A stretch of 64,000 nt of DNA from Flavobacterium algicola (GCF_022399565.1 NZ_JAJTUT010000002.1:744001-808000); one strand, 5' to 3'. Positions 24,620-34,804 are shown, counted from the stretch's first letter. The notes: generated by a model from the sequence alone, not told the origin. Numbers and translations are program-made.

Positions 24620-25014
24620 TATCTCTGTATTACTTTACTATTTAATAATTAAGTTCTTAAAATTAAGAAGATCCTATTTTTAATTCTAGAATAGAGCGGC
24701 CAATTTGAAACAGTTTGTGATAACGTATTAAATTTATAAGATTGTGTTGATATGCTCTAACTAGTTATTGCTGACTGTCCTGCAATCTTAAAACACTGTA
24801 TGTGAATTTCTTTATTACTTTCGAATATAAATAATGTATTCATTTTCGAAATTTCATACAGTATGGACTATTTATCATCTGATATTTATATTATAAGTAA
24901 GGCCAGTCCCTTTTATTTTTTCGAAATTAAATATTAATTAAAACGAATTGACACTGCATAGAACGGCATTATTATTGAAGCATTTTGATTTTACTAAGAC
25001 ATATTATTTAGAAA
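24620..25014. other. Gene-free interval
   Basis: About 395 bp of AT-rich sequence. I see no gene, no tRNA, no strong hairpin and no good promoter box close to the following gene. Confidence 0.6.
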
Positions 25015-25575
25015 ATGGATCAAGATAAATTTATTTTCTGTCTCGAAGCAGTAGATGATATCGAAACAGAAATTACTACCACTACACTCGATAACCTTGA
25101 AAAATTAGCATTTCACCAAGGTATAACCAGCATTCATAAAACATGTGACACTATAGAAGGGCTTGAAGAAAGTTTGCAGGCCTTATTATATGATGATCAC
25201 AATTTTAAAGATTATGAGATCATTTATTTGGTCATGCCTGGAGAAGCAAACAATATCTGCTTAAATGGTTACTATTACAGTTTTGAAGAAGTAGCCGAAA
25301 TTTTTGAAGGGAAAATGAAGGGTAAAATTCTACACTTTGCCAACACCAAATTAGTGGACTTGACAGCAGATGAAGCCCAGTATTTTTTAGATGTTACAGG
25401 AGCAAGCGCAGTGTCAGGATATGGAACTTCAAACAAAGAATTTTCAAGTCAAATTTTAGATAATGCTTTTTTTAATCTATGTCAAGGTGATGATGATTTT
25501 ATTACTATAGTTGAAGAGTTGCATCAAAAACATTATGCGCTCTGTAAACTGCTTGATTTCAGATTGTACTATTAA
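25015..25575 (+). CDS. Caspase/CHAT-fold-like protein (DUF6642-like), apparently without catalytic dyad
   Basis: 186 residues with no signal peptide. Tentatively a DUF6642-like relative: EIIYLVMPGEANNICLNGYYYSFEEVAEI resembles the first conserved strand-loop of caspase-like folds, KILHFANTKLVDL the second, and VTGASAVSGYG the closing strand. In active members as I remember them the first loop has His-Gly and the second a Cys; here these read MPGE (74-77) and HFANTK (107-112), so the dyad seems lost. Family name and fold are inferred by eye. It is a stand-alone gene and no partner is adjacent. Confidence 0.45.
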   Translation: MDQDKFIFCLEAVDDIETEITTTTLDNLEKLAFHQGITSIHKTCDTIEGLEESLQALLYDDHNFKDYEIIYLVMPGEANNICLNGYYYSFEEVAEIFEGKMKGKILHFANTKLVDLTADEAQYFLDVTGASAVSGYGTSNKEFSSQILDNAFFNLCQGDDDFITIVEELHQKHYALCKLLDFRLYY

Positions 25576-25703
25576 GAAATTTAAATTCTATAGTAAAAGC
25601 TATTCATCAATAGTTTTTATAAAAATCAGCTCCACTCCTATTTTAAATTTGTTAAAGATTTAAATTAGGATTTTACGTAATACAGTAACCGTAAGACAAA
25701 ACA

Positions 25704-25733
25704 AAGGCCCTAAAACAATTGCTTTAGGGCCTT
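25704..25733 (-). terminator. Terminator of the FGE-like gene
   Basis: AAGGCCCTAAA (25704-25714) pairs with TTTAGGGCCTT (25723-25733). On the minus strand the stem leads into a T-rich stretch. Confidence 0.8.
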
Positions 25734-25753
25734 GTGATAATTTTTAAAATAAA

Positions 25754-26899
25754 TTACTTCACACATCTAAAACCAAGATGATTGGCTCCCGATTTGATTT
25801 CACCATTACCTCTTGTACCTACCATGTAACGGCTGCAATATTCACTAGTACATAAGAATGAACCTCCCCTATGTACTCTTTTTAATTCATTGTTTCCAGA
25901 ACTATCATAAGGTGCTGTTTCTGGTCCTTGAGGATTACGAACCACTTTTCCACCTTCACTGATTTCGGCATAATACGTTTCGCTATACCAATCTTGTACC
26001 CATTCCCAAACATTACCACCAACATCATACAGTCCGTATCCGTTAGGTTTGTATTGTTTCACAGGAGCGATACCTGCAAAGCCATCTTCTGCAGAATCAC
26101 CTTCTTGCACAGGAAAGGTACCTTCATATATATTAGCTTGATATTTACCATCAACCTTTAAGGTGTTTCCCCAAGCATATAAGTTACCTTCTTTACCACC
26201 TCGAGCAGCAAATTCCCATTCCGCCTCAGTTGCCAATCTTTTCCCTGCCCATTTTGCATAGGCAACTGCATCTTCATAAGCAATATGTACTACGGGATAA
26301 TTTCCTTTATTTTTAAGATCGCTAGTTGGTCCCAATGGATGTTTCCAATCTGTACCACCTACAAAATCCCACCATTGCAAAAAGTTATTTAAATCGACCT
26401 TATTTGGAGTAGGCTTAAAAATAGCCGAACCGGCAATAAGAAATTCTTCGGGAACATTTGGTAATTCTTCAGCTGTAGGTCTAATTTCAGCCACTGTTTT
26501 ATAACCCGTTGCTTTTACAAAAGCTGCAAATTGATCGTTGGTAACTTCTGCTTCATCCATCCAAAATCCATCAACATAAACGCGATGTATTGGTGAAGCA
26601 TCTTTTGTTATTCCTTTTACACTACATAAACTTTCGTCTGCCACATCACTACCCATAGAGAATTCTCCACCTGGAATCCAGACCATTCCACTAGGTGCAG
26701 CAGTTTTCGGTTTGTTGTTCTTATTTTCGATAGTAGGCAAATGTAGCGGACTAATCACTTTTGAATTTTCATCTGGACAGTCTAGTGCAATGTCATTATT
26801 ATTTTTGGAGGCGACTGTAGTGTAACCCGCATAGGCAAACCCTAATACGCATACCGTGACAGCGACAATAAGTCCTGTTTTTTTTTGTTGTTGGTTCAC
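25754..26899 (-). CDS. Formylglycine-generating enzyme / SUMF1 family protein, exported or membrane-anchored
   Basis: About 381 residues from GTG 26899; a TTG at 26950 would add 17 basic residues, and no ATG exists before the domain. A hydrophobic segment (GLIVAVTVCVLGFAYAGYT) near the N terminus suggests export or anchoring. The FGE-sulfatase domain runs from MVWIPGGEFSMGSD to GFRCVK, including WQDWYSE-type and HVAYEDAVAYAKWAGKRL-type text. Near the C terminus RGGSFLCTSEYCSRY has the Cys-x4-Cys pair used by true formylglycine-generating enzymes to bind copper and oxidise a substrate cysteine. Many SUMF1 relatives lack this pair, so real activity on sulfatases is plausible. No sulfatase gene lies in the window. 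Related GldK/GldJ proteins are not expected to keep the cysteine pair. Confidence 0.85.
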   Translation of the reverse strand: MNQQQKKTGLIVAVTVCVLGFAYAGYTTVASKNNNDIALDCPDENSKVISPLHLPTIENKNNKPKTAAPSGMVWIPGGEFSMGSDVADESLCSVKGITKDASPIHRVYVDGFWMDEAEVTNDQFAAFVKATGYKTVAEIRPTAEELPNVPEEFLIAGSAIFKPTPNKVDLNNFLQWWDFVGGTDWKHPLGPTSDLKNKGNYPVVHIAYEDAVAYAKWAGKRLATEAEWEFAARGGKEGNLYAWGNTLKVDGKYQANIYEGTFPVQEGDSAEDGFAGIAPVKQYKPNGYGLYDVGGNVWEWVQDWYSETYYAEISEGGKVVRNPQGPETAPYDSSGNNELKRVHRGGSFLCTSEYCSRYMVGTRGNGEIKSGANHLGFRCVK

Positions 26900-27343
26900 G
26901 AGAAAATATTTTTTTTTTGATTTATGGTTTAATCTATAGTTATAGAACAAACAAAGTTCTTGATTTATAATTTATAAGCCTACTTTTTGCATCCTTTTTT
27001 AACTATTTTAACTAAATGTATACTTAAAATAAACATGAAATGAATCTCAACACAAATTAAATGTTTCATAAAATGGATACAATATGAATTACACGACTAA
27101 TTAAAAGTGAAGCATGAAGAACAGGAAGTAATAAAAAGAATCTATAACTGCAGTTAAATAATTGGCAGAACTATAGAATTTAAGGGGAATTTAAAATTAG
27201 AAATTGTGAATAGCAATACCAATCAAATTCCAATTTGCTTTCAATTATAAATAGTAGAACGGAAAAAAGCAGAATTAAAGTTAGAACTTAGAATGATTGT
27301 AATAATCAAGCCAAATCGGAATCCAAGACTTCTATAGTTTTAC
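26900..27343. other. Gene-free interval between the FGE-like gene and mnmE
   Basis: About 440 bp of AT-rich sequence with no convincing gene or hairpin. The mnmE -7 box ends it. Confidence 0.6.
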
Positions 27344-27351
27344 TACCTTTG
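27344..27351 (+). promoter_or_regulatory. -7 box for mnmE
   Basis: TACCTTTG, a TAnnTTTG match 18 bp before ATG 27370. The TTG codon inside it could open the frame seven codons earlier but is better read as promoter. Confidence 0.55.
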
Positions 27352-27369
27352 CAGTCAATTATATATACA

Positions 27370-28770
27370 ATGCTAAACAACGACGCCATAGTAGCACTAG
27401 CAACACCATCAGGAGCTGGAGCCATCGCCATCATAAGAATATCAGGACAAGAAGCCATTACCATAGGGAATTCGGTTTTCAAATCCATCAAAAACAAAAA
27501 TTTATTAAATCAAAAAACACATACCCTTCACTTAGGGCATATTGTTGATGATACTAAAACCTTAGACGAAGTCTTGGTTTCTATATTCAAAGGACCCAAC
27601 TCATACACGGGCGAGAACACAATCGAAATTTCTTGTCACGGCTCTACTTACATTCAGCAACAAATTATACAATTATTACTTCGCAAAGGTTGCCGTATGG
27701 CCGATGCCGGTGAATTTACCCTACGTGCTTTCTTAAACGGTAAATTAGACCTTTCGCAAGCCGAAGCTGTTGCCGATTTGATTTCGTCAGACAATGAAGC
27801 CAGCCACCAAATTGCGATGCAGCAAATGCGTGGTGGATTCTCTAATGAAATAGCCAAACTACGTGAGGAATTATTGAATTTCGCTTCGCTTATCGAACTC
27901 GAATTAGACTTCGCCGAAGAAGACGTAGAATTTGCCGACAGAACACAGTTTCATGAACTCTTAAACCGAATAGAATTTGTCTTAAAACGCCTAATCGACT
28001 CCTTTGCCGTTGGAAACGTAATAAAAAACGGAATCCCAGTAGCCATTGTTGGCGAACCAAACGTTGGGAAATCAACTCTTTTAAATGCTTTATTAAACGA
28101 AGAACGCGCCATCGTTTCAGAAATTGCTGGAACCACTCGTGATACGATCGAAGACGAGTTGGTCATTGGCGGAATCGGTTTCCGCTTCATCGATACTGCT
28201 GGTATTCGCGAAACAGTAGACATCGTAGAAAGCATCGGAATCAAGAAAACTTTTGAAAAAATCGAACAAGCGCAGGTTGTTTTGTACTTGTTTGATAGTT
28301 TAAAATTCAAAGTTCAAAGTTCCGAATACATCATCGAAATTGAAAAGATCAAAAATCAGTTTCCATTGAAACCCATGGTTGTTGTTATCAATAAATTGGA
28401 TTTATTATCAGAACTTGAAATTAATACCATTCAAAAAGAGCTTGAATCCTTGAACATTCAACTAATTTTTCTGAGTGCCAAACAAAACATCGGGGTCGAC
28501 GAACTTAAAAATCAACTCCTATCCTTTGTGAACACAGGAGCTCTTCGCAACAACGAAACTATCGTTACCAACACAAGACATTACGATTCATTATTAAAAG
28601 CCCTAGATGAAATCACGAAAGTAAAATACGGACTAGAAACCAACCTTTCTAGCGACCTCATGGCGATCGATATCAAAGAAGCTTTGTACCATTTCGGGAT
28701 GATCACCGGGCAAGTTACAAATGATGAATTGTTGGGGAATATTTTTGCTAATTTTTGTATTGGGAAATAA
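27370..28770 (+). CDS. mnmE: tRNA uridine-5-carboxymethylaminomethyl modification GTPase
   Basis: 466 residues from ATG 27370. With MnmG it modifies U34 of certain tRNAs. N-terminal folate-binding domain (ATPSGAGAIAIIRISG), helical domain (MADAGEFTLRAFLNGKLDL) and inserted G domain: G1 GEPNVGKST, G2 GTTRDTI, G3 DTAG, G4 NKLD. The protein ends FCIGK, with the C-terminal catalytic cysteine. Complete and of normal length. Confidence 0.96.
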   Translation: MLNNDAIVALATPSGAGAIAIIRISGQEAITIGNSVFKSIKNKNLLNQKTHTLHLGHIVDDTKTLDEVLVSIFKGPNSYTGENTIEISCHGSTYIQQQIIQLLLRKGCRMADAGEFTLRAFLNGKLDLSQAEAVADLISSDNEASHQIAMQQMRGGFSNEIAKLREELLNFASLIELELDFAEEDVEFADRTQFHELLNRIEFVLKRLIDSFAVGNVIKNGIPVAIVGEPNVGKSTLLNALLNEERAIVSEIAGTTRDTIEDELVIGGIGFRFIDTAGIRETVDIVESIGIKKTFEKIEQAQVVLYLFDSLKFKVQSSEYIIEIEKIKNQFPLKPMVVVINKLDLLSELEINTIQKELESLNIQLIFLSAKQNIGVDELKNQLLSFVNTGALRNNETIVTNTRHYDSLLKALDEITKVKYGLETNLSSDLMAIDIKEALYHFGMITGQVTNDELLGNIFANFCIGK

Positions 28771-29107
28771 TCTAAAAACATATAATACACTTTAAAACAG
28801 TGAATTAAAACATTTTATAAATTTATTTTTATCAAATCGATAGCAGTCGAGATACAAGAATAAACGTCGATTGCTCTCGATATGACAAAAAGGAGTACCT
28901 TATAAATAGTAAAGGAATAAGCCAAGAAAATCAACTAATAATTCACTTAATTTAACAAGAGTAAATTAAAAAAAAACATTTATTTCATGCCATTACGGTT
29001 TTCCGTATAAATTTATAATCATTTTCTGTATGTTTGTAGATAGACTATATAAAGTATGTATTTTGATGTAAAAATATATCTAGATTAGTACAATAGAAAG
29101 ATCATAA
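28771..29107. other. Gene-free interval upstream of the defence island
   Basis: About 337 bp. It contains a broken repeat around 28840-28880 (ATCGATAGCAGTCGAG and TCGATTGCTCTCGAT), a short hairpin TACGGTTTTCCGTA (about 28993-29006) and the hsdR -7 box at 29029. No gene is visible. Confidence 0.55.
29029..29036 (+). promoter_or_regulatory. -7 box for the type I restriction operon
   Basis: TATGTTTG, an exact TAnnTTTG match, 71 bp before the hsdR start. A short inverted repeat (about 28993-29006) lies just upstream. No TTG is seen at the usual spacing. Confidence 0.5.
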
Positions 29108-32100
29108 ATGGCTTCAACATTCTCATTCCTAGAAATAAATTATCCTGAGCTATTCACTATTAGTGAATTATCTGAGCGGTTAATTTATATCGATCCTAGT
29201 TCATCCTTATCTAAGTCTCGATTATTTTCTGAGAAATTGGCACAACTAATTTGGCAATTTGAAGATTTGGCGCCTTTTGAAGGAAATCAAGTGGAACGAA
29301 TCAATCAATTGTTTTATAAAAGCTGTATTCCAGATGTTGTAAGAGACATTTTTCATGCAATTAGAAAATCAGGAAACAAGGCTAGTCACGATGGAAGCGG
29401 TTCGAAGCAAGAAGCCTTATATATTCTCAAAAAAAGTTTTCAATTAGCGAAGTGGTTTTATGAAACCTATGAGAATGATTATATAGAAACTACAGAATAT
29501 CAACTTCCTGAAGATGATCAGAAAGTTAGTTTAGATAAATTAAATGCTGAACTGGAACGATTATCAAAACAAGTAGTCGATTATCAAACAAAAGTGGCTA
29601 CAATCAATGCAACACCTGAACTCGTAACTGCGAGGCAGCAACGTGCCGTAACGAATGCCAATAACATAGGTAAAACCGAAGCAGAAACAAGAGCGATTAT
29701 TGATGAACAATTAAGAGATGCTGGCTGGGAATGTGAAACGGAGAAGCTTAATTACAAAAAGAATAAGTCGCTACCCGAAAAAGGAAAGAATAAGGCAATA
29801 GCAGAATGGCCATGTAATGGTAAATGGGCTGATTATGCTTTGTTTGTGGGGCTAGAGTTGTACGGTATTGTGGAAGCTAAAAAGTTTGCCACGGATATTT
29901 CGACTGATTTGCATCAATCAAAAATATATGCTGAAAGAATAGAAATACAAGACAATTTCAAATTGTTAGGAAACTGGAATGGCTATAAAGTTCCTTTTCT
30001 TTTCTCTACCAATGGTAGAAATTATTTGGAACAAATAAAAACCAAAAGCGGTATTTGGCATTTAGATATTCGGAAAGAACGCAATAGAGCAGATGCACTA
30101 CGAGGTTGGTTTTCACCGCAAGGATTAGTTGATTTGTTTGAAAGAGATATTGAAACTGCAAATAGCCGATTGCAAGTAAGTGAATACGATTATTTACAAA
30201 ATCCCAGTAGTTTAGGGTTACGCTATTATCAAATAGATGCTATTAAAGCAGTAGAAGAAAAACTTATTAATTATCCCGAAGACAAACGTTCTCTGTTGGT
30301 TATGGCGACGGGTACAGGAAAAACCAGAACAACTATTGGCTTGGCCTACCGCTTCATCAAATCAGATCGTTTTAAGCGTATTTTATTTTTAACGGATAGA
30401 CGTTTGTTAGCATCTCAGGCATTAGGAAGTTTCAAGGACAACAAAGTAGAAGACATTAATACCTTTTCTAATATTTATAAAATAGAGGAAATGAAGAATG
30501 TGTATCCAGAAACTGAAACGAGACTTCATTTTGCTACCGTTCAAAGTATGGTGAAACGTCTTTTTTATTCGGATAAAGAAACTTTAGCTATTGATGCATA
30601 CGATTGTATTATTATTGATGAAGCACATAGAGGCTATAATTTAGACAAAGAAATCAACGAAGAGGATTTATCCTTTAAAGACGAGAATGATTATGTAGGG
30701 CAGTATAAAAAAGTGATAGAATACTTTAATGCTTACATTATTGGTTTAACTGCTACGCCTGCTTTGCACACCACTGAAATTTTTGGAAAGCCCGTACACA
30801 ATTATTCCTATCGTGAAGCGGTTATTGATGGTTTCTTAACGGACCATGAGCCTCCTTATATTATTAAAACCAATTTAAGCGAAAATGGTATTCTTTGGGA
30901 GAAAGGCGAAAAGCCAAAGGCATTTAATCCTGAAACCAATTCAATTGAAGACCTCGCTGAATTAGAGGATGAATTACTAGTAGAAATAGAACAATTCAAT
31001 AAACTAGTGATTACTGAGCCTTTCAATAGAGCGGTAATAAAAGAATTAGTTCAAAATATAGATCCTGAAGGAGACGAAAAAACCTTGATTTTTGCAGTTC
31101 GGGATTTTCATGCAGATTTGATTGTTGATTTATTAAAAGAAGAATATGCCGAAATAGGTATTGATATTCCTCAAGGGGCTATTCAAAAATTAACAGGGAA
31201 TGTATATGATGTTGAGAATTTAACCAAACGATTCAAAAACGAGAAGTTCCCCAATATTGTAGTGACTGTTGATTTATTAACGACAGGAATTGATGTGCCT
31301 CAAATAACTAATTTGGTATTTTTACGCAGAGTACGTTCCCGTATTTTATTTGAACAAATGTTAGGTCGAGCCACTCGTTTGTGTCCAGAAATCAACAAAC
31401 AATTCTTTAAAATTTATGATGCTGTTCGAGTTTATGAAGCTTTAGAAGATTTTACACAAATGAAAACCGTTTCTAATCCTTCTATATCCTTTCAAAGATT
31501 AATCGAAGAATTGGATTTTATTGATTCTCCTGAACGTTCCAAAAAACAATTAGAACAGATTGTTGCCAAGTTACAACGCAAAAAGAAACAAATTAACGAG
31601 GGGCAACTGGAACAATTCATGTACTTGGCCAAAGGAGATAGTCCTGAAGAATTTATTAAAAACCTATTGGATATTGAAGGGCAAGACATCAAAAAAGTAT
31701 TGACTAATTATGCTAGTCTTTGGGATTTCTTAGATAAAAAAGTGTATCAACCTAAAATGCAATTGGTTTCAGACCACCATGACGAAGTAATAGGTATCGA
31801 ACGTGGGTACGGGAAGGCTTCGAAACCAGAAGATTATATCGAGGGGTTTAAAACCTTTATCGAAGAAAACCGCAATACCATTTTGGCCTTAAAAATGATC
31901 TGTACGAAGCCTTCGGATTTGGATAGAAAATCATTAAAAGAACTAAAATTAATATTAGACCAGGAGGGATACAATGAGTTGACTTTGAACGCGGCATGGA
32001 AAAACGCCAAGAATCAAGACATAGCAGCGGATATTATATCTTATATTCGAACTTTAGCATTAGATACTGTTTTAGTAAGTCATGAAGACCGAATTAAAAA

Positions 32101-32320
32101 TGCGATTGCCAAAGTAAAAGCGATGAAAGATTGGAATATGCACCAATTAAAATGGATTGAACGCTTTGAAAAACAATTGCTGCATGAAGATATCTTCGAT
32201 AAAGAATTTATCAACCAAACCTTTAAAGAAGAAGGTGGTTTAGCTCGTATTCAAAAGATATTTAACAACGAACTGGATCAAGTGATTGCTTTGTTGAATG
32301 ATAATTTATTTACAGCCTAA
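29108..32320 (+). CDS. hsdR: Type I restriction endonuclease R subunit
   Basis: 1,070 residues. The translocase and nuclease subunit of a type I restriction-modification enzyme. The N-terminal part (VRDIFHAIRKSGNKASHDG) is a DUF4145-like domain, followed by a coiled linker. The PD-(D/E)xK nuclease is visible at WADYALFVGLELYGIVEAKK (Asp and Glu-Ala-Lys, about residues 240-260). The SF2 helicase follows: Walker A VMATGTGKTRTT (~397-408), DEAH ~503, SAT-like LTATPA (~547), and motif VI MLGRATRL (~757). The C-terminal helical region would contact HsdM. The gene ends 1 bp inside the next ATG, so the RhuM-Fic gene is translationally coupled to it. Codons and composition match the neighbours, so transfer is not obvious from base use. 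Confidence 0.95.
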   Translation: MASTFSFLEINYPELFTISELSERLIYIDPSSSLSKSRLFSEKLAQLIWQFEDLAPFEGNQVERINQLFYKSCIPDVVRDIFHAIRKSGNKASHDGSGSKQEALYILKKSFQLAKWFYETYENDYIETTEYQLPEDDQKVSLDKLNAELERLSKQVVDYQTKVATINATPELVTARQQRAVTNANNIGKTEAETRAIIDEQLRDAGWECETEKLNYKKNKSLPEKGKNKAIAEWPCNGKWADYALFVGLELYGIVEAKKFATDISTDLHQSKIYAERIEIQDNFKLLGNWNGYKVPFLFSTNGRNYLEQIKTKSGIWHLDIRKERNRADALRGWFSPQGLVDLFERDIETANSRLQVSEYDYLQNPSSLGLRYYQIDAIKAVEEKLINYPEDKRSLLVMATGTGKTRTTIGLAYRFIKSDRFKRILFLTDRRLLASQALGSFKDNKVEDINTFSNIYKIEEMKNVYPETETRLHFATVQSMVKRLFYSDKETLAIDAYDCIIIDEAHRGYNLDKEINEEDLSFKDENDYVGQYKKVIEYFNAYIIGLTATPALHTTEIFGKPVHNYSYREAVIDGFLTDHEPPYIIKTNLSENGILWEKGEKPKAFNPETNSIEDLAELEDELLVEIEQFNKLVITEPFNRAVIKELVQNIDPEGDEKTLIFAVRDFHADLIVDLLKEEYAEIGIDIPQGAIQKLTGNVYDVENLTKRFKNEKFPNIVVTVDLLTTGIDVPQITNLVFLRRVRSRILFEQMLGRATRLCPEINKQFFKIYDAVRVYEALEDFTQMKTVSNPSISFQRLIEELDFIDSPERSKKQLEQIVAKLQRKKKQINEGQLEQFMYLAKGDSPEEFIKNLLDIEGQDIKKVLTNYASLWDFLDKKVYQPKMQLVSDHHDEVIGIERGYGKASKPEDYIEGFKTFIEENRNTILALKMICTKPSDLDRKSLKELKLILDQEGYNELTLNAAWKNAKNQDIAADIISYIRTLALDTVLVSHEDRIKNAIAKVKAMKDWNMHQLKWIERFEKQLLHEDIFDKEFINQTFKEEGGLARIQKIFNNELDQVIALLNDNLFTA

Positions 32321-33309
32321 TGAGTGATATTATAATTTATACTTCCAAAGGAAACCATACTCAAATTGAAGTCCAGTTTGAAGATGAAACGGTTTGGTTA
32401 AATCAAAAACAGATTGCAGAAGTTTTTGGAACAGAAGTGCCGGCTATAAATAAGCATATTAAAAATATACTTAAAGAGTCTGAATTGTCGCCTGAAGCAA
32501 CTATTTCCAAAATGGAAATAGTTCAAATAGAAGGAAGCAGAAAAGTAACTAGAAAAGTTGATTTTTATAACCTTGATATGATTATTTCGGTGGGGTATAG
32601 AGTGAATTCAGCTAAAGCTACCAAGTTTAGAATTTGGGCAACCCAGCGCTTAAATGACTATCTTGTAAAAGGCTATTCACTAAATGAAAAGCGATTAAAA
32701 GAACTCAATTATAAATACAACGAAATACAGCAAGCTCTAAAACTGGCTACAAAAGCGGCTAATATTGAAAATTTATCATCAAACGAAGCCAAAGGAATTC
32801 TAAAAGTATTAGAGCAATATGCCTATGCTTTAGAAACTTTAGATAAATACGATCATCAAAAATTAAGTATTGATTCGAATTATATCGCTACCGAAACTAA
32901 GCATCTTACTTATGATGAAGCGATTAAAGAAATACGCATTTGGCGAGACTTTCAACAGACAGGAAATTTATTTGGTAACGAAAAAGATCAGTCCTTTAAA
33001 AGTTCTTTAGAAACTATTTATCAAACTTTTGATTCTGTAGATTTGTATCCCACTATCGAAGAAAAAGCAGCCAACCTCTTGTATTTTGTAGTGAAAAATC
33101 ATTCGTTTTCGGATGGAAATAAACGAATAGCAGCGGGATTGTTTATCTACTTTTTAGACCTGAATAACAAATTACTAAACCACGAAGGAAATAAGAAAAT
33201 TGCCGACAATGCCTTAGTAGCTATAACAATTATGATTGCCGAAAGCAGATCAGAAGAGAAAGACATGATGACCAAATTAGTGGTCAATTTAATCAACGAT
33301 AACAATTAA
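32320..33309 (+). CDS. RhuM-like protein with C-terminal Fic/Doc domain
   Basis: 329 residues. The N-terminal ~115 residues are RhuM-like (TVWLNQKQIAEVFGTEVPAI, then KVDFYNLDMIISVGYRVNS), with a DNA-binding flavour. The C-terminal domain holds the Fic/Doc core HSFSDGNKRIAAG (His261, Asp265, Lys268, Arg269). The Lys in place of the Gly of AMP-transferring Fic enzymes resembles Doc, which phosphorylates EF-Tu; the reaction here is unknown. No separate antitoxin gene is beside it. Its ATG overlaps the hsdR stop by one base and it stands 34 bp before hsdM, so it is made as part of the restriction operon, where RhuM-Fic proteins often occur. A guardian or abortive-infection role is inference. Confidence 0.85.
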   Translation: MSDIIIYTSKGNHTQIEVQFEDETVWLNQKQIAEVFGTEVPAINKHIKNILKESELSPEATISKMEIVQIEGSRKVTRKVDFYNLDMIISVGYRVNSAKATKFRIWATQRLNDYLVKGYSLNEKRLKELNYKYNEIQQALKLATKAANIENLSSNEAKGILKVLEQYAYALETLDKYDHQKLSIDSNYIATETKHLTYDEAIKEIRIWRDFQQTGNLFGNEKDQSFKSSLETIYQTFDSVDLYPTIEEKAANLLYFVVKNHSFSDGNKRIAAGLFIYFLDLNNKLLNHEGNKKIADNALVAITIMIAESRSEEKDMMTKLVVNLINDNN

Positions 33310-33343
33310 CAGGTGTACCAACCTGAAACTTTAAACATTAAAA

Positions 33344-34804
33344 ATGAGCGCACAAGAAATAGCTAATAAACTCTGGAATCTTTGTAATGTATTGCGTGAT
33401 GATGGGGTAACCTACCACCAATATTTAAATGAGCTGACCTACATCCTTTTCCTGAAGTTGAGTGAAGTAAAAGGATTTAGTCATGAAATTCCGGAAGAAT
33501 TTCAATGGAGCTACTTTGTAAACGAACATGATAATGCCGAAGCTTTTGCCCGTTACCGTGAGTTTCTTGCAACCGTAAGTGACAAAACAACAAGCCAAAG
33601 TATTAAAGAAATTTACAGCAATGCTTCAACAAGTTTGCGCAAGCCGGTCAACTTTAATTCATTGATTGTTGCTATTGATAAACTGGATTGGTACGAAGAG
33701 GACGATCGTGATGTCATGGGTGATATTTACGAAAGCCTATTAGAGAAAAACGCAGGCGAAAAGAAAAGTGGCGCAGGACAATATTTTACCCCACGACCGT
33801 TGATTAATATCATGGTTGATTTGATGGTACCCAAAATTGGCGAACGCTGGACAGATCCCGCAGCGGGAACTTTTGGTTTCATGATCTCAGCAGATTATTA
33901 CTTGCGTAGCAAAAACGATAATTATTATGATCTAACCGAAAAAGAAAGACAGTTTCAAGTAAACGATGCCTTCTCTGGTGTAGAGCTCGTGCCTGATGCA
34001 CACCGATTGGCACTGATGAATGCCCGTTTGCACGGAATGGAAAGCAGTATCTACCTAGGCGATACCTTGACCGAATTTGGTAAAACCCTAAATGGTTTTG
34101 ATGGTGTATTGGCAAATCCTCCATTTGGTACTAAACAAGGTGGCGAACGTCCAAGCCGTGACGATTTTACGTTCCCTACGGCCAATAAGCAATTGAACTT
34201 TTTGCAACACATATACCGTAGTTTAAAGAAAGACGGTAAAGCCAGAGCAGCAGTAGTCTTGCCTGATAACGTACTTTTTGAAGACGGTGACGGACAGAAA
34301 ATACGCCGTGACTTAATGGATAAATGCAACTTGCACACTATTTTGCGTTTGCCTACGGGGATATTTTATGCCGCAGGTGTAAAGACCAACGTACTGTTTT
34401 TTACCCGTGAAAAAACCGAAACCAACAATACCCAGAATGTTTGGTTTTATGACATGCGTACCAATGCACCAAGCTACGGAAAGCGCACGCCATTTACAGA
34501 GAAAGCCTTTGAAGATTTTGTTTTGGCTTACACAGGAGGAATTCCTTTTGATAAAGTAGAAAAGGATTATATTGGTTTGGTGTCTGATGACAAACGTAGA
34601 ACGATAAAAGACGAACGTTGGAACTGTATTACCCGTGACGAAATTTCAACCAAAAACTACAGCCTAGATTTAGGTTTAATTGCTGATAATACATTGACCA
34701 ATAGCGATGATTTAGGTGAACCGATTGACATTGCTAAGGAAGCTTTAAGTGAATTACAAAGCATTACGGAGCAATTAAATGCCATGATAAAAGAATTGAA
34801 CTAA
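33344..34804 (+). CDS. hsdM: Type I restriction-modification DNA methyltransferase (M subunit)
   Basis: 486 residues. N6-adenine methyltransferase of the type I enzyme. An N-terminal HsdM_N helical domain (residues 1-~130), then SAM-binding motif I DPAAGTFGF (171-179) and catalytic motif IV NPPF (258-261). The stretch AGQYFTPRPLI before motif I is also typical. It works with HsdS to methylate the host site and with HsdR to cut unmethylated DNA. It overlaps hsdS by one base. Confidence 0.96.
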   Translation: MSAQEIANKLWNLCNVLRDDGVTYHQYLNELTYILFLKLSEVKGFSHEIPEEFQWSYFVNEHDNAEAFARYREFLATVSDKTTSQSIKEIYSNASTSLRKPVNFNSLIVAIDKLDWYEEDDRDVMGDIYESLLEKNAGEKKSGAGQYFTPRPLINIMVDLMVPKIGERWTDPAAGTFGFMISADYYLRSKNDNYYDLTEKERQFQVNDAFSGVELVPDAHRLALMNARLHGMESSIYLGDTLTEFGKTLNGFDGVLANPPFGTKQGGERPSRDDFTFPTANKQLNFLQHIYRSLKKDGKARAAVVLPDNVLFEDGDGQKIRRDLMDKCNLHTILRLPTGIFYAAGVKTNVLFFTREKTETNNTQNVWFYDMRTNAPSYGKRTPFTEKAFEDFVLAYTGGIPFDKVEKDYIGLVSDDKRRTIKDERWNCITRDEISTKNYSLDLGLIADNTLTNSDDLGEPIDIAKEALSELQSITEQLNAMIKELN

